A stretch of 64,000 nucleotides of DNA from Ailanthus altissimus. Taxonomy: Eukaryota > Streptophyta > Magnoliopsida > Sapindales > Simaroubaceae. Each line of letters starts with the position of its first letter. Position 1 is the first letter of the stretch. The notes under the pieces were generated by a model that worked only from the letters and a program-made list of their open reading frames with translations, was not told the origin of the DNA and made no database searches. Shown here piece after piece: positions 23,196 to 36,435 of the stretch. The stretch lies in assembly GCA_946807835.1 (NCBI GenBank), contig OX327686.1, positions 19,592,001 to 19,656,000 of the forward strand, in the 5' to 3' direction. The position numbers were made by a program, and so were the translations under genes.

Positions 23196-23207
23196 TGGTA
23201 TAAGAGC
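23196..23207 (+). other. Primer-binding site of element B (degraded tRNA-iMet site)
   Basis: TGGTATAAGAGC differs by one base from the tRNA-iMet complement seen in element A and lies just after the LTR. The stretch 23208-23879 is the untranslated leader, A/T-rich with A-runs and no frame. Confidence 0.85.
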
Positions 23208-23879
23208 TTAGGCTTTAAATTAGGTTTAATCCATCCTTTATTTTCATTATTTGTTCTTTTTTTAAATTTGGCACCCTTTGTTCTATTCCCTTAAATTTGT
23301 AACTGATCATCTTTTTTTTCTTCTTGACCACAACTTTAACCTATCTTTTCATCCTAATTCATTCAAGTTTTGGTATTTATCATTACATATAAGTAAAAAA
23401 AAAAAAAGAAGAAAAAAGTACTAAAAAATTCAAATAAAAAAGAAGAATAGAAAAAAAATTCAAATTTAATTGATTTCAAATTGATATTTTGAATTTTTTT
23501 TAAAAGAGTGGAAATATGAATTAGTTGAAGTATTGTTTGTGTGTAGTGTGCATTTTGCCTATGTTGTAGAATTCTTATTTCTTTTTATTGTCCTCTTTTC
23601 TTTTTAAATTATGCATATTCTTTATATATACGCCAAAACCCATTCTCATTCTTAGTGCTAAAATTTATTGAGTTTGGATTATTATAAGGTAAGTTTGATT
23701 AAGTTCGTTAAGTTAAATAAAAAATTAAATAGGAGACTAAAAAGTAGGAAAAGACAAGTAAGTGTGAGCTTATAAGAGGGTAAAAGATATATAAGTAAAC
23801 ACGAGTGTGAATGCTCTCAATTTAGAGAGAAAACAAATTTTAGAGTGTTTGTAAGGTTTTTTAACGTTTTTCTTTTTCC

Positions 23880-25375
23880 ATGTTATTAAACATGTCTCAA
23901 GAAAAAAAAAATGGATCACCCAATGATGCTCAAGAAAAGATAAATTTCAAACTCTACTTTAAGTCCTTAGAACAAAAATTTAATCGATTGGAATTCAGGT
24001 TTGATAAAGTGAATGAGAGAATAGATAAATTTGAACCTAGTTCAAAAAGAGGACAACTTCTTAGAGATCTTAATATGTAATGAAAAGAGAGGAATACACT
24101 TAGATATGATTATGAAGATGATTATGGGAATGACCTAGATAATAATGATGATGCCTATAATGTTAATTTAGGCAGATTTAGGCATAGGAATGAAGATAGA
24201 AGAGTTAGATATAGAGATAAGATTGATAACAACTTAGGAAGTATTAACATAAAGATTTCATCTTTCAAAGGCAAAACGATCCTGATGCGTGTTTGAAGTA
24301 GGAGAAAAAGATGGAATTGATATTTGCTTGTCACAACTACTCTAAATTGAAAAAAGTAAAAGTTGGCCACCATAGAATTTACTGAAGTTGTTGGGATCAA
24401 CTTGTTTTAAATAGGAGATGAAATTATGAAAGATCCATTGAGACATAAGAAGAGATCAAGAATATTATGAAGGGATGATTCATTTCAAGTTACTACTATA
24501 GAGACTGATTTCAAAAGTTGCAGAGCCTTATTCAAGGGCCTTAAAGTGTTGAAAACTGCAACAAATAGATGGAAATAGACATGATTTGAGCCAATGGGGA
24601 GGAGGACCAAGAAGCTACTCTAGCTAGGTTCCTTGTAGGTTTTAATTGTGATATTACAAAGGTGGTGGAGTGACAACATTATGTTAAGTTGAATGACATG
24701 GTACACATGGCCATAAAAGTGGAGCAATAATTAAAGAGGAAGGGTGGTTCTATACAAAATGGGCAGAATTCGGATTCTTCTTCAACATGAAAATTGAATT
24801 GGAGTAAAAAAGATGAAAAGCCTAATTTAAAGCCTAAGGCTGAAACTTCTAAACGCAACAAATAGGGAGGCGAACTAAACAAAGGTGAATCTGATTCCCA
24901 ACATTCTAAGAATAGAGATATCAAATATGTTTAAGTGTTTAAGGCTATATTGCATCTCAATGCCTAAATAAGAGAGTGAGAGTTCAAAAGCAAGAGAGGG
25001 TGGAACAAAAAGGAGAGAAAACAATTGAAAAAGAAAAGGAAGTTTCAGTTAGTAAAGAAAGAAAAGAGAGTAAACAAGTAAATTTCTATGTAAGAGAGAG
25101 TGAGATAAAAAAAAAAGCTTTGTTTTTAAATCAGCCTATAATTGTACTTTTGTATAAATAGGCTTGTTTTAGTACTAATAAACTTAACCATTATTTGCCT
25201 AGTGTTGTTGTTTCTCTTTTACAAAAATTTGATGATGTGCTTCCCTAAGAGATACTTAATGATTTTTCACCAATAAGGGGAATTGAGCATCAAATTACTT
25301 TATACCTGGAGCATAAATTCCTAATAGGCCTGCCTATAGAAGCAATCCCAATGAGACAAAGGAACTTCAAAAGTA
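23880..25375 (+). pseudogene. gag and protease-RT linker remnant of element B
   Basis: The frame is open at 23880-24080 (MSQEKK..., KSLEQKFNRLEFRFDKVNERI), a coiled-coil-like N-terminus of gag. The capsid part continues in broken frames to about 24900. The zinc-knuckle area is degraded, and sequence then jumps near 24970 into the Lys/Glu-rich linker (24976-25110), so the protease is deleted. The start of the reverse transcriptase follows (PIRGIEHQI near 25270), interrupted at 25381 by insertion X1. Confidence 0.85.
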
Positions 25376-25380
25376 GGTTA

Positions 25381-28300
25381 TGTTGGGGTGCCAATTTTAT
25401 CCTAGTTTGCAACCTAAAACTATTGGATGTGTGCATGTAATACACGTGTCCATTTAAAAAAAAATCATATACATACGCATCTAATACATACATATACGCA
25501 TAAAAAATGCAACAGAAGTTAGAAATCTAATTTCTTAAAAATGAACACGATAAATTTTATTCAATTACACTAATGAATAAAATTAAACTATATTAATTAT
25601 ATTAATACAAAATTGATAGATATCACATGTGAAGCCTTTGGAATGAATTTCTTTTAGAGTACCACTCGAAGTGGACCCGTTGACAGTGCTAGAACCCAAC
25701 GTGGTAGGCTTGGATAGCTAGAACAGCAGCTTATAATTTTTCAGCATCGGTTTAACACTTAAACCGTAGGATTAACTCTTAATTCCTATAGCCTAACACT
25801 TAAACTATATTCATTTTTGTTTTTGATGAATTCAACATTTAAATTCATCAAAAGACAAATAACTCAAATGTAATAATGGTAGCCATTTATTTAAGAGTAG
25901 AAAATATATAACAAAACAATTTTGTTATCGTGTTTTTGTTTTTTTTAACACTTAAAACCTTAAAATAAAAATAATTTTCTTACCTTAAAATTGGCCGCCC
26001 GTATTGTTGGCTGCAAAGGAAAATGAAAAACATTTTTTTCATCTTGTTTCTTTCTCCTTTGTTGAACTGCCTTCTTTAGCTTCAAAGGAAAAATTGAAAA
26101 ATTCTTTTTCATCTTTCTTTTGCCGAACAGCCTTCTTTTGCTTCAAAGGAAAAATTGAAAAAACTCTTTTTCATATTTCTTTTTCCTTTATTGCTGAAAA
26201 TCTTATCCGTTAGTTCTCTCCACCTTTTTGTTCATTCAAGAACAAAAAATGAATTGCAAATGGAAGTCTCTCACAAAAAATTGAATGGCCAGCAACCTTT
26301 CATTTTGTTAATTCATCAAATGAATTAATTAATATCTTAAATATCTTTTCTCCAACATATTTATTAAAAGAGAAGAATAACAAAACTCTTTTGGTCTCTC
26401 CCATTGAAAATAACATTTTTAATAATAAACACAAAATGGTCGGCCATATAAACTATTTGTTATTTTATATATATATATATATATTTCTAATTCAAGAACC
26501 AAAAAGAAAAAAATATATTTAAAACAAAAATTACTACAATCTCTTATGGCCGACCAATCTCACCCATTATATATACATCAAATGAAGATATATATATATA
26601 TTTATTTATAAATAAAAATGTCTTTTCTTTTGTTTAAAAAATTATTAAAAGAATTTAATCTATTAAACAATTCAAACATGAGTCCAACATTTGGACAAAA
26701 AGGAAATGGGCAGCCAAATTCTTGTCTTTTATAAGCACAATTTTATTTAAGTCCTTAAATATTATTTAATTTCTCTTTTAAGCAGCATTTAATTTAACTT
26801 AATTATTTACTTAATAAAATCTCATTTTATTTAGCAATTAAGACCTTAATAAAATATTTGTTTTATTAATTTAACCATGAGTTAACAATTAACTCTTGTC
26901 AAATTAACTAATCACTTAACTCTTAAATAATAATATATATTCAGATTATTTAACACTTAAATAATTGATTTACAGAAATTACCTTTAAGCTTTTAATTAA
27001 CTCAACATGGGTTCCACAATACCCAATACTTTAGTCAATTTAACCGAAGGCTCATAATGCGCTTCGTGTCACTATTTAATTAGTCAATAATAATTATCAA
27101 CTAATTATTGTACTTAACACTTAAGTACTGACACGTGCGCATCTCGAGAGTTCTTGAAACAAATATTCAGATCTGCTAAAAATTACTAGTTTGAACAATT
27201 CAATCCAGTATATTGCCCTCAGTGCACAACGAGTATATTTTATATTGCGGGACTCCTTAGGTCCACGCCCGATTCGTCAAATGGAACTATTTCATAGGTC
27301 TGTGATCGATGCCCCACGCACACATCACAGATATTATAAATTAGCGCGTTAGACCATACAAGCTGAGGTCACAGTACATACGTATAATCCTTCATTATGT
27401 AAATCTTGGATGTGCAGGGATACAGATCAACACCGTCAAATCCTCATATGTGCATCCATGAGCTTATTTTCAGATTTTTATTTTTAAGAACAATATATAC
27501 AAACACTTTTGCTATATTGTCAAACCTTGGGAAACACCTTTCCCCGGTTAGTACTCGTGGCATATCCAGATGCTCCGTAATTGTATTTTAATAAATCTTA
27601 TGGTCAAGAGATTTATTAAAATACAATTACGGAGCATCTGAATATACTACTCCCTTATGAGAGCTGATGAATCCATATCTATATACACTGAACTCTATAA
27701 ACATTGAACGATACCTAACGATACCCAACGGTCACACCATGAAAGATCTGTGACATGTGTAGAACCAAAATATGGTAGATCACTTACAAGTCCACCGTGG
27801 CACTCAGGTCAAAGGACCACGTATACTACTCAACTAGAGAGGACTCACCATTGACGGCTTCATAAGATATCTATTGGCGTTCTTGTGAGTCTATTCAGTA
27901 TTCATTCCTGACTGAATATCCGTATGCATATACAAGCTTCTGGTAAGCCCATGGTTGGTTAAGAATAACCATCTATACCATATAGATATAACATACGCTA
28001 ATCTATATAAAATGGATCTACCAATAGACCCGCATCGGGGAACTAGATCAAGAACATATATTTGAGGACATACTTGCATAATGACATCTCCTAACACTTA
28101 TTGCAACTCTTTGCAACCATATTATTATTGGTACACCCCCAGGTCTGTGTCTCATTACAGACAAAGATCTAACCTTTTAGATCTGGCTGACTCTTATATA
28201 CTACTAACTCTTAACAGTGCTAACCGTTAGCATTTATAACTCTTAGCTCTGCTAATTCTTAGCATTGGTCTAAACTCTTTTACACTAGATCTAAACTCTT

Positions 28301-28447
28301 TTAGATCATACAATGTCTATAATGTAACAAGCACTATACCATGTATTTATATTGTATTAACGATTATACAAAATGTTTACTGAATAAATATTAAATAATT
28401 TAATATTCATGTAGTATTAGAATGACACGTAAGCACCAACTCCAACA
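25381..28447. mobile_element. X1: non-coding TG...CA insertion (probable solo LTR), 3.07 kb
   Basis: It starts TGTTGGGGTG and ends CTCCAACA, flanked by an exact 5-bp duplication GGTTA (25376-25380 and 28448-28452). The element B sequence on its two sides is continuous in sense. Size, TG...CA ends and the 5-bp duplication fit a solo LTR or an LTR-retrotransposon derivative. There is no PBS and no supported reading frame. It shares long blocks with X2 (39284-41329), for example GCTAGAACAGCAGCT, GCGGGACTCC and ATGCCCCACGCACAC. The interior 26000-27000 is A/T-rich with TA runs near 26467. Confidence 0.85.
27567..27640. repeat. Perfect 32-bp inverted repeat (hairpin) in X1
   Basis: Arms 27567-27598 and 27609-27640 are exact reverse complements separated by ten bases. 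The right arm corresponds to sequence also present, in diverged form, in X2 near 40505-40540. The left arm has no X2 counterpart. It therefore arose by inverted duplication in this copy. Confidence 0.95.
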
Positions 28448-28452
28448 GGTTA

Positions 28453-30161
28453 GTGAGTTCATAGAGAATAGGTATATGCGCGATTGCTGTGCCATTAACA
28501 ATACACTTGTGATGCTTCAGGAATAGGTATTAGAGCTGTACTAATTAATAAAGACGTCCCATTGTGTATTTTAGTGAGAAGCTAAGTAGAGCAACATTAA
28601 ATTACCCTACATATGGTAAAGAGGAGTATGCCTTATTTAGGGCATTGGAAACTTGACAACATTATTTTTTGCCAAAAGAATTTGTAATTCATACGGATCA
28701 TGAATCATTAAAGCATTTGAAGAGTCAACATAAGCTAAACAAAGCAGAATGCTAAGCGGGTGGAGTTTATTTAAACATTTTTTTATGTGATCAAGTATAA
28801 GTAAGGTAAGAAAAACATTGTAGCGGATGTAATATCTCGAAGGTATACCTTACCTTCTACGTTAGATGAAAAATTATTAGATTTTGAATACATTAAAGAC
28901 TTGTATGTTAATGATTATGATTTTGGTAATGTATTAAATGTATGTGAGAAAGTGGTGTTTGGCAAGTTCTTTAGGTATAATGGGTTTTTGTTTAGAGAAA
29001 ATAAGTTATGTGTGCCTAAATGTTCAATTTGTGAACGGCTTATTGGAGAAGCTTATGGGGTGGTTTAATGGTTTTATAGGGCGTTTTGTTATAACTAAGA
29101 CTTTAGATGTTTTGCATGAACATTTCTTTTAACTCATATGAAATGTGATGTAGAAAGAATTTGTGAAAGGTATGTCACTTATAGACAAGCTAAGTCTAAG
29201 TGTAAGCTTTTAGATTGCATACACTTTTGCCTATACCTAGTGAACCTTGGATGGACATATCTATGAATTTTGTGTTAGGTTTATCTATGTCAAAAGGGGG
29301 CAGGGATTTTATTTATGTGGTTATTGTTATATTTTCTAAAGTGGCACATTTAATCCCATATCATAAACTGATGTTGCATTGCATATTGCTGACTTATTTT
29401 TCAAAGAGATTATAAGATTGCTTGGCATACCTAAGAGTATTGTTTTAGATAGGGATGCATTATTAAGCTATTTTTGGAAGACTCTATAGGGTAAGTTAGG
29501 AACTAAACTTTTATTTCTACTACTTGTCATCCAAAAATTTATAGACAAATCGAAATAGTTAATAGGACTTTATCTGCTTTGTTGCATGCTATAATACAAA
29601 AGAACTTGAAAATATAGGAAGAGTGTTTTCCGCATGTAGAATTTATATATAATAGGAGTGCACATTCAACAACAAGGTTTTTACCTTTTAAAATTGTGTA
29701 TGGTTTTAATCTATTAACTCCTTTGAATTTAAATTGTGTATGGTTTTAATCTATTAACTACTTTGAATTTAACTCCTTTACCTATGGATAAGCATGTTAA
29801 ATTAGATGGTAAGAAGAAGTTGACTTTGTCAGGCCCATCTATGAAATGGCACGAGCAAACATTGAAAGTAGTATTGAACATTATGCCAACTAAGCTAATA
29901 AGAGGTGCAAAGAAGTGGTATTTAGTCAGGTGATTGGGTTTGGTTACATATGAGGAAGGAACGGTTTTCTGTTCAAAGGTGTTCTAAACTACTTATAATG
30001 GGAGATTGGCCATTTCAAGTGATTAAAATGATCAATTGCAATGCCTACAAGTTAGATCTTCTAGGTAAGTATAATATAAGTGCAAGTTTTAATGTTGTTG
30101 ATTTATCTCTTATTGATGTAAGTGGAGATTTAAGAACAAATCCTTTTCAAGAGAGGGAGAA
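28453..30161 (+). pseudogene. RNase H and integrase remnant of element B
   Basis: A few codons of reverse transcriptase (about 28453-28497) are followed, after a deletion, by RNase H starting at [16 protein letters not shown] text (about 28505) and ending near VADVISRRYTLPS. Integrase runs from about 28990 to 30150: LGLSMSKGGRDFIYV at 29275 onward, TTCHPKIYRQIEIVNRTL near 29520. A 40-bp tandem duplication (29691-29770) lies inside integrase. Stops and shifts are frequent. The C-terminal frame runs across the polypurine tract (GAGAGGGAGAA, 30151-30161) into the 3' LTR. Confidence 0.85.
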
Positions 30162-30326
30162 TAATGCAAGTCAGGTTGTCAAAATTTTACAGTATTTGTT
30201 GAGCATCCATAGGGGTCCAATGACAAGGGTAAGAATAAAAAAAATAAGGAAGCGTTAAATGGGTTAATTGAGCACATCTCAAATTCATATTTTGTTCAAG
30301 ACACAAATATAACCGAATTGAGTGTT
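30162..30326 (+). repeat. 3' LTR of element B, first part
   Basis: It starts right after the polypurine tract and is interrupted at GTGTT (30322-30326) by element D. It continues at 45778 after the second GTGTT copy. The split point falls inside sequence continuous in the related LTR near 58230. Confidence 0.85.
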
Positions 30327-31339
30327 TGTTGGGTGTTTTGTATCTATATATACTTTTAACGCAAGTGCACATTATCACAACGAGTAATATATGATGAGAA
30401 AAGTGTCGATCCTACGAGGAATTGTTATTACTACTTGCTAAGTACTAAAATTATGTCCTTTTACTCTTATTTAAGCTCTTGGTCATTTAATGATTTTGAT
30501 ATCTAAACTAACTAAACAAAAAGAATAATTACAAGAATTAAGCAAAGAGAACAAATGTGATAGTGTACCAATACTCAATTGCTTAGGATTATAATAATCC
30601 CTCAATACTTCACTTGAATCCAATTACTTCCCTTAAAACTATTAATATAATGTTAAACAAGAAATATAATATCCTCACAAGTCTCTTTCGATGGTCAAGT
30701 GAGTATATCTCATTCAATTAATTATCAATATTCTTATGATAATCAAATTAAAATAAGATTCATTAAGTTCAAGTTCTCTAAATGGTTATTTATGTCATAC
30801 GAGTATATTCTTATCTCATATAAAACTCATGCTTTTACACAATGATCATACATCAATCTATTCATGGCCAATATAAAATTTCCTTTTCCAAGTTCATTAA
30901 GGTTCCCAAATCAATCTAATACATTGTCATGTAATTAAAAGCATTAAGCATAGAACAAATTGAACAATTCAATACCAATATGATGAATAAGGGAAAATAA
31001 TAAACCCAAGCAACATATTGAGTTCACATTGCAATCCTAGTAATAAAACTTAGTTCATAATTGTAAACATAAGTTCAGAGCATTTAACAACATCATTGTT
31101 CACACAGTACTGTTCATTGACACTATTTATAGCACTGTTTACATTTTGAGCATTTTAGTCCCCTCTCGGATTCTTATCTCAAATAACTCCGTTTGCATCC
31201 GATTTTTAGTATTTTTACACCGACAGTCCTTAAACCTATAAAACAACATTAATATGCATATATAGCCTGATTATTGGGATAAATTGAACAAACATCAAAT
31301 TTAGGAGGATAAAATATTTTATGTAATTACACCCCATCA
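30327..31339 (-). repeat. 3' LTR of element D
   Basis: It starts TGTTGGGTGTTTTG and ends CCCCATCA on the + strand. It matches 35507-36257 and then 45535-45772, so about 1.2 kb present in the right LTR is absent here (junction near 31092). Confidence 0.85.
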
Positions 31340-33640
31340 AATATCCTAACACCTAAAAGTTTGCTCATCCTCGAGCAAAGATAGATAACAATAAATAAAA
31401 TAAATTCAAAAAAACAAATTTATAGGCTAACAAAGGATTAATAGTTATTCTCAAAGATTGCACTATCTATAACTATTAAAAATCTTTGAATACCATAACT
31501 ATTCAATATGTCTAATCATCATGCTTATTTCATCCTATAAGTGATTATTGAGTATGTATGTGTAGTTGTTATTGTCAGTTGAATGCACCCGAAATGATTT
31601 ATGCTTACAAGAAAAGATGTGGTCTCTATGAATTTTTTTTCTTCTGAAACATATACTCCATAGGCATGCTTTTCATATCACTCTCCACTAATGTAGGAAC
31701 AAACATGATTAAGGATCAAATAAGACTTTATTAAACTTGTAATGTATGCTTAGGGTAAAGGTAGGATAATGTGGATTCATTTTTTATTCAAATCACACTA
31801 TAAACGTACATTGGTTTTGAACATCAAAACCTTAATCTCATTCTAAAAAACACACTTAAACTTAATTTGAAACTTCCTTTGTTGCTTCTTATTATCATTT
31901 TTTTTAAGCGTATATATATATTTGCTAATTTTATTTTATTTTTTTTGTTTTATTTTTTTCTTTACAAAGCATTCCAAATCACTATGCCCTAAAACTTAGA
32001 ATTTTTCAACCTTTTGGAACAAACAACAACCACAACTTCTATGTTTATGGTGTGAGGGGTGATAATGATGGAATATGTATTTGTTTTAGGGTATTATTAT
32101 AGTTAACAAAAAAAGATGGTCATTAGGCTCAAAATAGGTGACTATGGATAAATATATATCAATAGACTCGAAAGGCTCAAACGATCTAAACATAGCCTAA
32201 AATTACTTCCTTAATCATGTATGTCTTAGGATTTTGTCTCAAGTGATAATCAAACAAGTTTTAGAGTGTGCTTGAGACCTTTTGTGTTCTTGTTGTGTAT
32301 AAACTTTCTCTAGGTCAGCAACTAACTTATCAATCCAACTATGTGCTCAATGTGTTTCAAGTGATCAGAAAAGATAAAACTTGCAGTCAAAATCAAACAT
32401 ATGAACAAACATAGTATCTATTGATTCCAAAAAGTTATATTTTCTGCAGTTAATTTATCATAGACTAATAATCATTTTAAACCCAAAAAAAAACACAAAA
32501 TATATAAATCACACAAAAAACAATTGCAAACGAAAAATAATTGCAGATAAATAAGCAAAATTAAGAAAATAATTACAGATAAATAAGTGAAGCCATTTGA
32601 AAATGTAAAAGTGTTTCTCTCCCCCAAACTTAATTCATGACATGTCCCCATGGCATCAATAAAATTAGAAAAATAAAACACTTCCCTGAATGATATGTTA
32701 AAGCCTCACATGTCCTCCATAATGTCTGCATCATCCCTAAAATCATTGTCATTAATTTCTGTTAGAGCTTGATGAAGTAGTAATGGTTGTTCATTATCTC
32801 ATTGCATTTATGCTTCAATGTAATAGTAACCCTTTCACCAAATTCAAATCTCTAAAATTTTCTAAATCTCACCATGACAATAATATTAATCTCCCTCAAA
32901 CAACCACAATGTGTTGTAATTCACGTGTAAATAAATTCAAATACTTTCCAATTAATTTACAAATACAAGCCTCAACCAACAATTCACTCTACAACACAAT
33001 CCAATATTACCACTCCACAATATAGTTCAAACACTACCATGTTAAATATTTCATCAATAATTAAGTATAAGGACACAACAATTGTACCTTAGACAATGAA
33101 TCCATTAATCTCAAATTCGGAGTGCCCTTTGAATTTTTGATGAAATTTCAATTTTTTTGGGTGAAAATTGGAGTTAATAAGAAATGAACATATGTTTTGG
33201 TGGTTATTTTATGGTGAATTTAAATTAATAATATTGAATTTATGTGAAATGAAGAGTTAGGATTGAGAAGGGTTAAGGTTTTGAAATGGAAAAAATAGGG
33301 CAAAAGGGAAAAGAGAAGAAAAAAAAGAAAAAAAAAGAAAAATTAGGGGATAAAAGAAAAAATGGGAAACAAAATGGATAAAAAAAATATGAAAAAAATA
33401 CTCCCACTGTGCGAGCCAGCGCCGAGGCGCTGGTGCTTGGGAAATTCCCGGCATCAGTGCTGCAGCACTGAATTTCAGTGTTGTTGCGCTGATTTACTAG
33501 AATGGGTGTCCGGGCGCCCATTCCTTTAAAGCTTATTCTTTTCATGTTTTTTTTTGTAGTTCTTTTTTTTTCAATGTTTTTATTATTTTTTTATTTTTTT
33601 ATATAACATAAACATCAAATTTAATTAAAAAAATAAAATA
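31340..33640. other. Non-coding 3' region of element D
   Basis: No frame is supported. It holds Athila/Tat-like untranslated motifs (GCTCATCCTCGAGCAA near 31362, CCCCCAAACTTAATTCATG near 32622). At 33417-33519 there is a GC-rich cluster of short palindromes in an otherwise A/T-rich stretch. Short frames at 33257-33545 are low-complexity. Confidence 0.6.
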
Positions 33641-34559
33641 AAATAAAAAATTACCTTGGGTTACCTCCCAAGTAGCGCTTGATTTAACATCATCAACGTG
33701 ATGTCTTTTTTTTATTTTATCATGGTGGATCAAATTGCATATCCAAGGCATCTCACCATGGAACTTCAGTCGACGCCTATAAGTAATAGTATTCTTTTTC
33801 TTCGACTTCCATAATTCAATGAGAAAAGTTTTAAAGAACAACTTCGACCACCTTGCTTTAAGGTTTACCAGAAATATTTTAATCTTAGGCCAGATGATTG
33901 AATCTCGTTGGCTGGTATCTATTGGTTGCTCATTGATGAGCTTGTTTTGTCATTTTTTAGTATTTAATTTGTGCAACGTTATCTCTTCTTGAGCATGAAC
34001 CCTGATGGCTTCTAGTACTTTCTGTTTTCGAGGTAGTTGAGCATCATCCAGAATCACTATATCAATCTTGAAGCAATGGGAAAAATGTAAATCACGGTTC
34101 TTCCTTTCAAGCTCCATAGACAATGAAAATTGTGGAGTACAATGGGCTCATAAATTTTTGTTGCTGTAATTCTTCTTCTTGTACTCTTTCTGCTACTTCT
34201 ATTTGTGCCACATCCATATGATGAACCTCATTTGATTTGTTTAATTCACTGGCTGCATGTTGTGTTATCCCACACTCTAATATGATTGACTTGTAGTGTT
34301 CTATATTTTTCATTGGATAAATTTTAGTATTGCTTGGCAGTGCATTTTGAGGATGTTATAGCCAACATTTGCAATTTTTTCAACATGCTTATCTAGCATT
34401 TGCAAAGAAGTAGCTTGGTTATGTAACAACTCAGCTGTCCTACTTTCATGTTGGAACATATCTTCTAATGAGGATTCCATCTCAAATTGCTGTTATTGCA
34501 GAATTTCTAGTGGTGTTACAAGAGGATATAATGTAATTGAGTTTCTTCTTGGTTATTAT
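33641..34559 (-). pseudogene. Degraded pol tail and gag C-terminal region of element D
   Basis: On the - strand, 34313-34107 is open (NIEHYKSIILECGITQHA...), and 33841-33641 ends with the block known from the end of Athila/Tat pol. Neither piece carries a catalytic motif. Sequence between them is broken by stops, and the reverse transcriptase and integrase expected here are absent. Confidence 0.5.
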
Positions 34560-35348
34560 TCTAAGATGCTTGATTCCCCCTATTCTAGACAATAAGCATA
34601 AAAAATGGAGGTGTGTTATTGTTGGTAACAAATTTTAGAATCCTGTGTAGGTTCTAGGCATTTTCCATTTAGATCTTACCACTATAAAATCACAAGTGAT
34701 ATGTGCAACTCTCTCTATGTATTCCATTGGGAGAAGCAACTTCATTTTTCCATTAATAATTATTGAAGGCCATCTCTTTTAACAATTCATATGCATCAAT
34801 AAGCATCCTTAAATGTCCAACTATCCCATTATAAAAAATCTGCATACGTAACCATTTTGGAATGCCATGGTGTGGACATTTCCTCTGCATTTCTTTAAAC
34901 CTTTCCCATGCTTCATGTAAGGATTCATCATCATTCTACACAAATGAAGTTCTAGCGCTCCTCATCATTACTGTTTTTGTCGATGGTAAGAATTTGGTTA
35001 GCAATTTCTGCGCTAACTCATCCTATGTTGTTATAGACCCCGGAGGTAATGACCTCAACCAATTCTTTGCTCTATCTCAAAGTGAAAATGTGAATAGGCG
35101 AAGTCGAATTGCATCCTTTGAGACTCCATTTTATTTGCAAAGGCCATATATTTCTAAGAAATTCACAACATGTTAAGTTGGATTTTCATTTGGTAATCCA
35201 CTAAATTGTGCTGACTTTTTCAATAACTGAACCATCTCCGGTTGGATTTCAAAATATTTGAGATCAATATCAGATTTTCAAATGCTTGAATGTTATCACT
35301 TATTCTTGGTACTGCAAAATCCCTCAACAAACTTGATGTTCCAGCCAT
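34560..35348 (-). pseudogene. Athila/Tat-type gag remnant of element D
   Basis: Starting at ATG 35348 (MAGTSSLLRDFAVPRISDNI), broken frames give LRSLPPGSITT, DELAQK, MMRSARTSF, ESLHEAWERFKEMQRKCPHH and MQIFYNGI, the hallmark capsid words of Athila/Tat gag. Several stops and shifts are present. The + strand frame at 34862-35176 is only its antisense shadow. Confidence 0.85.
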
Positions 35349-35483
35349 CATAAATCAATCCACAATAACTTAAAAAACAAAAAAAAAAAGAACAAATGAC
35401 AACAATATGTACAAAAACAGAACAATATTTGAATTAAGAATAAGATAGATTGATGTTAATATCAACAAGAATAATAAACAATT

Positions 35484-35500
35484 CATCGGCAACGGCACCA
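35484..35500 (-). other. Primer-binding site of element D (tRNA-Asp type)
   Basis: Read on the - strand it is TGGTGCCGTTGCCGATG, one or two bases from the TGGCGCCGTTGCC site used by Athila-type elements. It lies a few bases from the LTR edge at 35507 and fixes the orientation of element D. Confidence 0.85.
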
Positions 35501-35506
35501 AAAACT

Positions 35507-36435
35507 TGTTACGTATTTTGTATGTATATACTTTTAATGTAAGTGTACGTTATCACAACAAGTAATATATGATGAGAAAAGTGTTGATCCTACGAGGAAT
35601 TGTTATTACTACTTGCTAAGTACTAAAATTATGTCCTTTTACTCTTATTTAAGCTCTTGGTCATTTAATAATTTTGATATCTAAACTAACTAAACAAAAA
35701 GAATAATTATAAGAATTAAGCAAAGAGAACAAATATGATAGTACCAATACTCAATTGCCTAGGATTATAATAATCCCTCAATACTTCACTTGAATCCAAT
35801 TACTCATCTTAGAACTATCAATATGAATGTTAGCCAAGAACTCTAATATCCTCACAAACCTCTTTCGATGGTCAAGTGAATATATCTCATTCAATCAATT
35901 ATCAATATTCATTCAAATTGAAATAAGATTTATTAAATTCAAGTTCTCTACATGGTCATATATGCCATATGAGTATATTTCTATCTCATATGGAACTCAT
36001 GCTTTTACACAATGGTCATACATCAATCTATTTATAGCTAACACAAAATTTCCTTTTCCAAGTTCATTAAGGTTCCCAAATCAATCTAATACATTTTCAT
36101 GTAATTAAAAGCATTAAGCATAGAACAAATTGAATAATTCAATAGCAATATGATGAATAAGGAAAAATAATAAATCCAAGCTACATATTGAGTTCACATT
36201 GTAATCCTAGCAATAAAACTTAGTTCATAATTGTAAACATAAGTTCAGAGTATCTAACAACATCATTATACATACTAGAATCAACAACAAATACGAACTT
36301 GAAGAGAAGAGGAAATTTTCCTTGATGCAATAGTGATGTTCTTCCTTCAATATGCAGAATTTATTTTTCTTGCTGTTGATTCTTGCTTCCAAGACCCAAA
36401 TGATGTGTTAATTTTGTGCTCTCTACTGCCCAACC
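35507..36435 (-). repeat. 5' LTR of element D, first part
   Basis: It starts TGTTACGTATTTTG and matches the left LTR to about 36257. The remainder belongs to the segment deleted from the left LTR. It is interrupted at CAACC (36431-36435) by element C. Confidence 0.85.

Noticed and set aside
26465..26485. TA-repeat as a possible origin or promoter
   Set aside because: A simple dinucleotide microsatellite in the A/T-rich middle of X1 with no gene downstream.
33257..33545. Two overlapping Phe-rich - strand frames
   Set aside because: They read through A-runs of element D and show no conserved words.
34862..35176. 104-codon + strand frame
   Set aside because: Shadow of the Athila/Tat-type gag on the - strand.
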